This document shows, piece by piece, positions 49,581 to 56,666 of a DNA stretch of 64,000 bases; positions within the stretch are counted from its first letter, which is position 1, and each line of letters starts with the position of its first letter. Source of the stretch: Kitasatospora sp. SUK 42. Lineage in GTDB: Bacteria; Actinomycetota; Actinomycetes; Streptomycetales; Streptomycetaceae. The position numbers and the translations under genes were made by a program. A model generated the notes under the pieces. It was not told the origin of the DNA, searched no databases, and saw only the letters and a program-made list of their open reading frames with translations. The DNA lies in assembly GCF_015776785.2 (NCBI RefSeq), contig NZ_LFMD02000003.1, positions 1,820,721 to 1,884,720 on the forward strand. Reading direction: 5' to 3'.

Positions 49581-50612
49581 ATGACCCAGGTACCAACCTT
49601 CGCCGTGGTCTCCGGCGCCCAGGTGCACGAGGCCCTCCACGGGCACGAGGACGAGGTCGTCACGGCGATCGAGGCCGCGTACCGGCTGCACGGCGAGGGG
49701 CAGACGGTCAACCCCGACTCGTACTTCCTGCGCTTCCCCGACCGGCCCTCCGACCGCATCATCGCGCTGCCCGCCTCGGTCAAGGGCGACGTCGGCGTGC
49801 ACGGCGTCAAGTGGATCTCCAGCTTCCCGGGGAACGTCGCGGAGGGGCTGCCGCGCGCCTCGGCCGTCCTGATCCTCAACGACGCCGAGACGGGCTACCC
49901 GATCGCCTGCCTGGAGAGCTCGATCATCAGCGCGGCCCGCACCGCCGCCTCCGCCGCCCTGGCCGCCGCCCGGCTCGCCGACGCCCGCGGCGAACGCCCG
50001 CGCCGGGTCGGCTTCTTCGGCGTCGGCCTGATCGCCCGCTACATCCACACCTACCTCGCCGCCAACGGCTTCGACTTCACCGAGGCCGGCGTCCACGACC
50101 TGTCCGCCGATCACGCCGAGGGCTTCGCCGACTACCTGCGCCGGGCCGGGGGCGAGCAGCTCGCGATCACCGTCCACGAGAAGCCCGAGGACCTGATCCG
50201 CTCCAGCGACCTGGTGGTCTTCGCCACCGTGGCCGGCGAGCCGCACGTCACCGACCCCGCCTGGTTCGCGCACAACCCCCTGGTGCTGCACGTCTCGCTG
50301 CGCGACCTCTCCCCGGAGATCGTCCTCGGCTCCTGGAACGTGGTCGACGACATCGAGCACTGCATGAAGGCCGACACCTCCCCGCACCTGGCCGAACAGC
50401 GGGTCGGTCACCGGGAGTTCGTGGCCGGCACGCTGTACGACGTGCTCACCGGCGCGATCACCCCGCCCGCCGACCGCCCGGTGGTGTTCTCCCCGTTCGG
50501 CCTCGGCGTGCTCGACCTCGCCGTCGCCAAGCACGTCTACGACCGCGTGGGGGCCGCCGGGCAGCTGCACACCGTGCCCGACTTCTTCCACGAGCTCAAG
50601 CGCTACGGCTGA
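49581..50612 (+). CDS. SbnB-like dehydrogenase for 2,3-diaminopropionate
   Basis: A 343-residue ornithine-cyclodeaminase/mu-crystallin-family protein. It shows GVHGVKWISSFPGNVAEGLPRASAV, the NAD-binding GFFGVGLIARYIH and the DDIEHCMKADTSPH segment characteristic of SbnB. SbnB oxidises the SbnA product to L-Dap and 2-oxoglutarate with NAD+. Its partner gene lies 21 kb upstream in another operon but under the same type of operator. Last gene of the PKS operon; AGGAG before the ATG. Confidence 0.86.
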   Translation: MTQVPTFAVVSGAQVHEALHGHEDEVVTAIEAAYRLHGEGQTVNPDSYFLRFPDRPSDRIIALPASVKGDVGVHGVKWISSFPGNVAEGLPRASAVLILNDAETGYPIACLESSIISAARTAASAALAAARLADARGERPRRVGFFGVGLIARYIHTYLAANGFDFTEAGVHDLSADHAEGFADYLRRAGGEQLAITVHEKPEDLIRSSDLVVFATVAGEPHVTDPAWFAHNPLVLHVSLRDLSPEIVLGSWNVVDDIEHCMKADTSPHLAEQRVGHREFVAGTLYDVLTGAITPPADRPVVFSPFGLGVLDLAVAKHVYDRVGAAGQLHTVPDFFHELKRYG

Positions 50613-50632
50613 CCCGCGCCGTCACGAGTCCC

Positions 50633-50668
50633 GGACGCCCGCCGCGCTCCCCCGCCCGGCGGGCGTCC
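50633..50668 (+). terminator. Terminator after the PKS operon
   Basis: GGACGCCCGCCG (50633-50644) pairs perfectly with CGGCGGGCGTCC (50657-50668) around a 12-base loop, 20 bases after the SbnB-like stop. Confidence 0.82.
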
Positions 50669-50718
50669 GGTGTTCTCCAGCCGTCCGGTGTTCTCCGGCC
50701 GTCCGGTGTTCTCCGGCC
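50665..50718 (+). repeat. Three tandem 18-bp repeats
   Basis: GTCCGGTGTTCTCCAGCC (50665), then two copies of GTCCGGTGTTCTCCGGCC (50683, 50701). Non-coding, between a terminator and array V. The first unit overlaps the terminator stem. Confidence 0.9.
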
Positions 50719-50737
50719 GCCACTCCCGTAGGGCCGC

Positions 50738-50766
50738 ACGTCAGCGCTGCGTCAGTTGGGCGTCAG
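50738..50766 (+). promoter_or_regulatory. SARP-type operator array V (3 heptamers, 11-bp period)
   Basis: ACGTCAG (50738), GCGTCAG (50749) and GCGTCAG (50760) repeat every 11 bp, ending 23 bases before the MaoC-like ATG. GAGAAT (50778-50783) may be the -10, overlapping the ribosome site, so the transcript leader would be very short. Confidence 0.75.
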
Positions 50767-50789
50767 CACGGAAGCAGGAGAATCACCGC

Positions 50790-51329
50790 ATGAGATCCTT
50801 TGCCAACCTGGCCGAGTTCACCGGGGCGATCGGCGAGCACCTGGGCTACAGCGAGTGGCTCGAAGTCACCCAGGAGAACGTGGACCGGTTCGCGGCCGCC
50901 ACCGGCGACCTCCAGTGGATCCACGTGGACCCGGAGCGCGCGGCCACCGGCCCGTACGGCGGGACCATCGCCCACGGCTACATGACGCTCGGTCTGCTGC
51001 CCGCGATGATGCGCGCGATCTTCGAGATCAGGGACGTCACCATGGGCGTCAACTTCGGCCTGGACAAGGTGCGCTTCCCGCACCCGATCAAGGTCGGCGC
51101 CCGGGTCCGCGGCGGCGCGAAGGTCACCAGCGTCCGCGAGACGCCGGTGGGCCACCTGGCGGCGGTGCGGATGACCGTGGAGGTCGAGGGCGATCCGCGC
51201 GCGGCCTGCGTGGCGGACACCCTGTCGCTGTTCATCGCGCAGCCGGAGCCGGAGTCGGAGCCGGCGGTGGCATCCGGGTCCGCCGGGTCCACCGGATCCG
51301 CCGGGTCCGCCGGTCAAGAGGGGAGTTAG
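50790..51329 (+). CDS. MaoC-like (R)-hydratase/dehydratase
   Basis: A 179-residue hot-dog-fold protein. The hydratase motif is present as AAATGDLQWIHVDPERA, with Asp40 and His45 as the expected catalytic pair, then GTIAHGYMTLGLLPAM. The last 25 residues are a low-complexity Ser/Gly tail (SGSAGSTGSAGSAG). It is the only dehydratase candidate for the type II PKS and would convert 3-hydroxyacyl-ACP to enoyl-ACP. It is transcribed separately from the KS operon but under the same type of operator. Confidence 0.87.
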   Translation: MRSFANLAEFTGAIGEHLGYSEWLEVTQENVDRFAAATGDLQWIHVDPERAATGPYGGTIAHGYMTLGLLPAMMRAIFEIRDVTMGVNFGLDKVRFPHPIKVGARVRGGAKVTSVRETPVGHLAAVRMTVEVEGDPRAACVADTLSLFIAQPEPESEPAVASGSAGSTGSAGSAGQEGS

Positions 51330-51421
51330 TACTACCGATTTCGACGCCTCACGGACGCCAGAATGGTCCCACGGCCACCACGGCCGAGGGCACCGCGAAG
51401 GCACCAGGAAGGAGCGTGTCC

Positions 51422-52741
51422 ATGGACCGCACGATGCAGCTCGGGGGCAACCCCGCACCGGCCGAGGTCAGGGGTTTCTCCGCCTCGGCCGGATTCACCG
51501 GGCTGCGGCGGGCGCTGACCCTCTGCTGGATGTCGATCGCCGGCTTCGGCCGCGCCCTCGGCGTCACCACCGCGATCTCCCTGATCGGCCCGGGCCTCGG
51601 CCTGGTCCCGCGGGCGATGGAGCGCGTACGGGCCCTGGCGGCCCGTCAGCGGGGGCTCGCCGAGAGCTGGTCCGGAGTGCGGATCCCCGGCCCGCCCGGA
51701 CCGCTGCCGACCGCGCCCGAGGGCGCCTCGGGGGCGATCGCCCGCTACCGCTGGATCATGAGCGACCCGCAGACCCGCCGCGAGTTCACCTGGATCCTCA
51801 CCGACCCGATCGCCGGCGGCTTCCTCGCCTTCATGCCGATCGCCTTCGTCCTCAGCGGCTTCTGGGGCATCTTCCTGGCGTTCTTCGGCATCCCGCTGTC
51901 CACCGAGTGGGACGGCCTCTGGTACCAGTTCATCCCGATCGACGGCCAGGCCACCGCCGTACTGGCCGGCGTGCTCGGCGTCCTCCAACTGCCGCTGGCG
52001 CTCTGGATGGCGCCCCGCGCCGTCCGCAAGCACGCGCTGTACACCCGCTCGATGCTCGCCCCGAGCGAGCAGGAGCTGATGGCCAGCCGGATCGAGCACC
52101 TGACCACCACCCGCAGCACCGCGGTGGACACCCAGATGGCCGAGATCCGCCGGATCGAGCGCGACCTGCACGACGGCGCCCAGGCCCGGCTGGTCGCGAT
52201 GGGCATGACCCTGGACGCCGCCGAGCACCTCCTGGAGACCAACCCGGAGGCCGTCCGCGCCCTGCTGATCGAGGCCCGCGAGTCCTCCTCCAAGGCCCTG
52301 GAGGAGATCCGCAACCTGGTCCGCGGCATCCACCCGCCGGTCCTCGCCGACCGCGGACTGGCCGACGCGGTGCGGGCGTTGGCCATGGTCTGCCCGGTCC
52401 CCACCGAGGTCGTGGTGGACCTGCCCGGCCGGCCGGAGATGCCCGTCGAGTCCGCCGCCTACTTCGCCATCTCCGAGATCCTCACCAACGTCGCCAAGCA
52501 CTCGCACGCCGACCGCGCCTGGATCGACATTCGCTACGATCACGGCATGCTTCGCATCACCGTCACGGACAGCGGACGCGGCGGCGCCGACGCCGCCCGC
52601 GGCAGCGGTCTGCGCGGCATCGAGCGACGGCTCTCCACCTTCGACGGAGTCCTGGCCGTCAGCAGTCCCGTCAACGGCCCGACCATGGTCACCATGGAGC
52701 TCCCTTGCGCATTGTCCTCGCCGAAGACCACTTCCTCCTGA
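51422..52741 (+). CDS. NarL-type sensor histidine kinase
   Basis: A 439-residue membrane kinase. Residues 30-60 and about 120-210 contain hydrophobic helices (GFLAFMPIAFVLSGFWGIFLAFF and a later pair). The HisKA_3 dimerisation domain follows with the phosphoacceptor in RIERDLHDGAQARLVAMGM, then an HATPase domain with NVAKHSHADRAW and DSGRGGADAARGSGLRGIERRL. AGGAAGGAG precedes the ATG. The response-regulator gene starts inside the last 37 bases. It may be a pathway regulator or a chance neighbour; no SARP array precedes it. Confidence 0.9.
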   Translation: MDRTMQLGGNPAPAEVRGFSASAGFTGLRRALTLCWMSIAGFGRALGVTTAISLIGPGLGLVPRAMERVRALAARQRGLAESWSGVRIPGPPGPLPTAPEGASGAIARYRWIMSDPQTRREFTWILTDPIAGGFLAFMPIAFVLSGFWGIFLAFFGIPLSTEWDGLWYQFIPIDGQATAVLAGVLGVLQLPLALWMAPRAVRKHALYTRSMLAPSEQELMASRIEHLTTTRSTAVDTQMAEIRRIERDLHDGAQARLVAMGMTLDAAEHLLETNPEAVRALLIEARESSSKALEEIRNLVRGIHPPVLADRGLADAVRALAMVCPVPTEVVVDLPGRPEMPVESAAYFAISEILTNVAKHSHADRAWIDIRYDHGMLRITVTDSGRGGADAARGSGLRGIERRLSTFDGVLAVSSPVNGPTMVTMELPCALSSPKTTSS

Positions 52742-53349
52742 GGGACGGCCTGATCCGCCTCCTCCAGGCCTACGGCCACGAGGTGGTGGCTGCCGTGGAC
52801 AACGGGGCCGACCTCCTCAAGGCCCTCACCGAACAGCAGCCGGACGTCGCCGTCGTCGACGTCCGGCTGCCGCCGAGCTTCACCGACGAGGGCCTGCGCG
52901 CCGTCATCACCGCCCGCCGCAGCATGCCCGGCCTCCCCGTCCTGCTGCTCTCCCAGTACGTCGAGCCGCTCTACGCCCGCGAGCTCCTCGCCAGCGGCGG
53001 CCGCGGCGTCGGCTACATGCTCAAGGACCGGGTCACCAACGGCTCCCAGTTCCTCGACTCGATCCGTCGGGTCGCCGACGGCGGCACCGCCATGGACCCG
53101 GAGGTCATCTCCCAGCTGCTGGTCCGCAAGGAGCGGGACGAGAACATCGGCGCCCTCTCCGAGCGCGAGCGCGAAGTCCTGGAGTGGGTCGCCCAGGGCC
53201 GCTCCAACGCCGGCATCGCACAGGGCCTGTTCATCACCGAGAAGGCCGTCGCCAAGCACATCAGCAACATCTTCACCAAGCTCAACCTGCTGCCCACCGA
53301 CGGCGACAACCGCCGCGTCCTGGCCGTGCTGGCCTACCTCGACCAGTAG
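52705..53349 (+). CDS. NarL/LuxR-family response regulator (TTG start)
   Basis: A 214-residue regulator. The receiver domain begins RIVLAEDHFLLRDGL, with phosphoacceptor Asp52 in VVDVRLPP and the conserved Lys in YMLKD. The C-terminal GerE helix-turn-helix is LSEREREVLEWVAQGRSNAGIA. TTG 52705 is the start because it is placed exactly before the receiver strand and GGAG lies five bases upstream. It overlaps the kinase gene by 37 bases, so the pair is co-translated. The stop is 27 bases from the convergent PPDK-like gene; a GGACCAGTGGTCC palindrome sits in between. Confidence 0.9.
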   Translation: MRIVLAEDHFLLRDGLIRLLQAYGHEVVAAVDNGADLLKALTEQQPDVAVVDVRLPPSFTDEGLRAVITARRSMPGLPVLLLSQYVEPLYARELLASGGRGVGYMLKDRVTNGSQFLDSIRRVADGGTAMDPEVISQLLVRKERDENIGALSEREREVLEWVAQGRSNAGIAQGLFITEKAVAKHISNIFTKLNLLPTDGDNRRVLAVLAYLDQ

Positions 53350-53376
53350 TCCCGGACCAGTGGTCCCTGCGGCCCC

Positions 53377-55278
53377 TCAGTCCGGCAGGACGTCCACCCG
53401 GTCCCCGTCGCCGAGCCCGGCCGGCACCGAGTTCACCGGGTAGACGGCGACGCCGTACTCGCGCAGCAGCGCGGCGAAGTGCGACAGGATGCTGCCCTTG
53501 AGCAGCACCGGGTGGCCGGCGGCGCGCAGCGCCCTGGCGATCGCGGTGGCGAGCTGCGGGTCGCGCAGGTCGAAGCGCTCGAAGTCGACCGCGACCACCC
53601 GCCGCCCGCCGCCGTCCAGCGCCCCGACGTCCTCGGGGGCGCCGAGCACGGTCAGCCGCCCGGACGCGACCGCCTCCCTCCCGGCCCCGCCCGTACCGCC
53701 GCCCGCCCCCGCGCCGCGCAGGTGGAAGTAGCGCAGCCCGGCCGTCTCCCGCAGCTCGGTGACCTGCCAGGCGACCACCCGCTCGGCGGCGGCCGAGGCG
53801 CCGTTCAGCACCAGCAGCTCGACCCGCACCGGTCCCAGCCGCTCCGCCAGCCGGGCCGTCATCGCGGCCGCCTCGCGGACCTCCTCCTCGTCCAGCACCC
53901 GCCGGTCGCGCAGCTCCTCGGGCAGCGGCTGCGGCGGGCGGCGCGGCACCGTCACCGCCAGCGGCTTGTGCGGCACGTCCGCCCGCTCGGTGCGCAGCTC
54001 CGGCAGCGCCACCGTGTAACGGTCGTGGGCGCAGGTCTCCAGTCCCTCCAACTGGCCGAAGAGCGCGCCGATCTCGACCGGCCCGCCGGCCCCGGCGGTC
54101 GCGATCACCGAGGCCCGCAGATCGGTCCAGTTCGCCACCAGCAGCGCCACCTCGGCCGAGTAGTCGGCCTTGCCGTGCTCCAGCACGTAGCGCCAGTACC
54201 GCTCCAGGTGCGCGACGCAGTCCGCCACCGAGGTCAGCAGCGCCGACTGCGGGAGCATGTCCCCCGAGCCGAGCGCCGACCAGTAGACGGAGCGCACCGA
54301 CACCGGCCCCCTGGCGGCGTACCGCGCGAACACCTCCCGGCACTCCTCCGGCACCGCCCCCGAGTCCCGGTACGCGGCGAAGGCCGAGGGCAGCACCAGG
54401 TCCGCCTCGATGGTGTTGAGCTCCACCCGCCCGCGCAGCCGGAACGGCGCCAGCTTGTCGCTGCGCAGCGCCGTCCCGGCCGCCGGGGCGACGTACGGCG
54501 GCTCGGCGGCGACCACCGGGTACGGCAGCCGCCGGGCCTGGAGCAGCTGGAGCTCCCCGGCCCCGTCCAGCAGCCACTCCAGGTCGAGCGGGCCGTCGAG
54601 CTCCCGCTCCAGCCGGGCCGCCCAGCCCGCCAGCGTCCGCAGCTGCGCACCGCTCACCGGGCCGTCCCCGACCTCGGGTACGGACTGCTCGCGCTTGCCG
54701 AGCACACTGCGCAGCGGCGGGGCCAGGTTGTCGATCACGTTGCCCGGGGCCCCGGCCGCGTACTCGACCAGCACGGTCGCCGGGTCCCCGCCGGGCGGCA
54801 GGGTGTAGACCACCCCGCCGGCCCGGGCGGGGACGGCCCGCTGCACGATCACCGCCATCGCGTCCGCGCCGCCGGCCAGGCCCATCGTCCGGCGGTAGTC
54901 CACGGCCGCGGCGGACCCCGCGGAGCGCCAGACCCGGCGCACCGCGGCGAGCACCTCCTCGTCCTCGCCGAGCCCGACCTCGCTGAGGTAGACCCCGGGC
55001 GAGAGCGCCTCGGCGGTGTCCTCCGACAGGTAGGAGGAGCGCACCGCGAAGGAGTCGGCCCCGCGCTCCCGCAGCACGGCCAGGGCCCGCCGGATCTCCC
55101 CGTCCACGTCCTGGCCGGCGCCGGCCAGCGCCGCCCGGTGGGCCTCGACGGTGACGCAGAAGGCCTCGGGCACCGGCAGCCCGGCGGCGATCAGGGTGCC
55201 CAGGCCCTTGGCCTTGCCGCCGATCGCCGTCGCCGGCAGCGCGGCGAACTCCTCACTCCATCGGACCGCGCCGTTCAT
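53377..55278 (-). CDS. PEP-synthase/pyruvate-phosphate-dikinase-like protein
   Basis: A 633-residue protein with the PEP-synthase order. The N-terminal ATP-binding domain has IGGKAKGLGTLIAAGLPVPEAF, FAVRSSYLSEDTAEA, VIVQRAVPARAGGVVYT and LDLEWLLDGAGELQLLQARR. A long divergent middle (280-560) follows, then a swivelling phosphohistidine domain at the C-terminus. The mobile-His motif reads KGSILSHFAALLREYG, with His600 in the catalytic position. The PEP/pyruvate TIM barrel of full PEP synthase is absent. Such shortened proteins phosphorylate other substrates by an ATP/His relay, as rifampin phosphotransferase does. It lies 124 bases downstream of the ThiC-like gene on the same strand, so the two may act on one substrate. 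Confidence 0.75.
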   Translation of the reverse strand: MNGAVRWSEEFAALPATAIGGKAKGLGTLIAAGLPVPEAFCVTVEAHRAALAGAGQDVDGEIRRALAVLRERGADSFAVRSSYLSEDTAEALSPGVYLSEVGLGEDEEVLAAVRRVWRSAGSAAAVDYRRTMGLAGGADAMAVIVQRAVPARAGGVVYTLPPGGDPATVLVEYAAGAPGNVIDNLAPPLRSVLGKREQSVPEVGDGPVSGAQLRTLAGWAARLERELDGPLDLEWLLDGAGELQLLQARRLPYPVVAAEPPYVAPAAGTALRSDKLAPFRLRGRVELNTIEADLVLPSAFAAYRDSGAVPEECREVFARYAARGPVSVRSVYWSALGSGDMLPQSALLTSVADCVAHLERYWRYVLEHGKADYSAEVALLVANWTDLRASVIATAGAGGPVEIGALFGQLEGLETCAHDRYTVALPELRTERADVPHKPLAVTVPRRPPQPLPEELRDRRVLDEEEVREAAAMTARLAERLGPVRVELLVLNGASAAAERVVAWQVTELRETAGLRYFHLRGAGAGGGTGGAGREAVASGRLTVLGAPEDVGALDGGGRRVVAVDFERFDLRDPQLATAIARALRAAGHPVLLKGSILSHFAALLREYGVAVYPVNSVPAGLGDGDRVDVLPD

Positions 55279-55402
55279 GGCTTCCCCTCAGACAACCATC
55301 GGACCGTCACCGTGCGGGCCGGACAAGCGAGTTCGGACACGTGAGTGTGGCACGAGCACCGCTCCCGGCGCTCGCCCCACGGCCCGGCACCACCGCCCCG
55401 GG

Positions 55403-56578
55403 TCAGCGCTGCCGCGCCCGGATCGCCTTGCCGCGGACCAGCGGGCAGGTGCCCCGGCACATCGTGCAGGCCTCGCCGTGGTGGTAGCCCTGCCGTTCGA
55501 CCAGCGCCTGCGCGTCCGCGGGGTGGACGGCGAGTTCGGCCATGGCCGTCCAGTCGTTGTCGTTGCGCGCCCGGGAGAGCTTGGCGTCCCGGGCGAGGTC
55601 CCCGGTGCAGCCCAACTCGGCGATGTGCAGGGCGATCTGGAAGTACTTGACCGCCGTGACGATGTCCTCGGCGTCGGGGATGCGGCAGTGCTCCCCGGCG
55701 GTCACGCAGGTCACCCAGGAGGTGCCGTGCAGCGCGGCGGTCGTCGCCCCGATCGCCCCGGCCACGTGGTCGTAGGTGATGGCGATGTCGGTCGGCGAGG
55801 GGCCGAGCGCCCCGAACGGCGCGCCGTGCAGCTTCTCGCGCCCCAACGCGCAGTAGGCCGGGATGAGGTGAACCGGCACGTGGTTGACCAGCTCGACCGA
55901 GACCTTGACGCCCCGCTCCTGGGCGCGCCGCACCAGTTCGGCCTGCACCTCGATCTCGGCGAGGTGCGCCGCGTCCATGGCGTCCGCGACGCTCCCGGGC
56001 CGGAACGTCCCGGCGAGACTGAGCGCCGCACCGCTGGCCCGGCACAGCTCCAGGACCTCGTCGAAGCAGCCGGCGTACGGGTTCTCGCCGCCCAGGCCGT
56101 CCATCACCTCGACCATCATGGCGCCGCCGCGGCTGGTGACCGGGATGACCCGGTCCGAGGTGCCGAGCGCCCGGGCCATCTCCGGGGTCCCGGAGGCGTG
56201 GACGGTGAAGAAGTCCACGCCCTCCTCCGCCTGTTCCTCCAGCACCGCGAGCACCGCGTCGCGCGGGTCCCGCCCGTCGCGCTTGATCCGGCGGAAGACC
56301 TCGTAGGTGGGGACGGTCCCGTAGGAGACGTTCAGGCTCTCCAGCACCCGGCGGCGCAGCGTCGGGTCGCCGTCGGTGGTCACGTCGGTGAGCGTGTGCG
56401 CCCCCTGGGCGACGGCGCGCACGGCCTTGTCGTACTCGGTCTCCGGCGTGGTCTCCCCGGGCGTCACCCCGATGATCACCCCGAGCACCACCGGGTGGGG
56501 TCTGCCCAGCAGGGCCCCGTCGATGTCGTGGGCGTCGTTTCGCAGCAGAAAGGACCTGTCCTCGGCTCCGGCGTCCAT
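55403..56578 (-). CDS. ThiC-like radical-SAM (phosphomethylpyrimidine-synthase family) protein
   Basis: A 391-residue ThiC homologue, shorter than bacterial ThiC (about 600) because the N-terminal domain is missing. Core blocks align: EEGVDFFTVHASG, TSRGGAMMVEVMD, LSLAGTFRPGSVADAMDAAH, ELVNHVPVHLIP (metal-binding His kept, but the usual EGPGHVP context changed), PTDIAITYDHVAGAIGAT, and a C-terminal cluster motif Cys371-x2-Cys374-x3-Cys378. Canonical ThiC has Cx2Cx4C, so one spacer residue is lost. ThiC rearranges AIR to HMP-P, and its relatives (BzaF) make hydroxybenzimidazole. The altered motifs suggest a third reaction. A strong GGGAGGGG site precedes the ATG. Confidence 0.78.
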   Translation of the reverse strand: MDAGAEDRSFLLRNDAHDIDGALLGRPHPVVLGVIIGVTPGETTPETEYDKAVRAVAQGAHTLTDVTTDGDPTLRRRVLESLNVSYGTVPTYEVFRRIKRDGRDPRDAVLAVLEEQAEEGVDFFTVHASGTPEMARALGTSDRVIPVTSRGGAMMVEVMDGLGGENPYAGCFDEVLELCRASGAALSLAGTFRPGSVADAMDAAHLAEIEVQAELVRRAQERGVKVSVELVNHVPVHLIPAYCALGREKLHGAPFGALGPSPTDIAITYDHVAGAIGATTAALHGTSWVTCVTAGEHCRIPDAEDIVTAVKYFQIALHIAELGCTGDLARDAKLSRARNDNDWTAMAELAVHPADAQALVERQGYHHGEACTMCRGTCPLVRGKAIRARQR

Positions 56579-56666
56579 GAGTTCCCCTCCCGATCGAAGC
56601 TCTCGAACCGATCGAACCGTCGTACGCGCGTGCGGTGGATGGTTGAGCGTGGAACCGGCCGAGCGG

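Noticed and set aside
44258..51329. Firm assignment of the PKS product as a cinnamoyl lipid
   Set aside because: The CrtI-like gene is suggestive, but I see no dedicated isomerase and only one dehydratase, so polyene or cinnamoyl cannot be separated.
55403..56578. Housekeeping thiC
   Set aside because: Short length, changed cluster spacing, altered EGPGHVP segment and no thiamine genes nearby; a genome check would be decisive.
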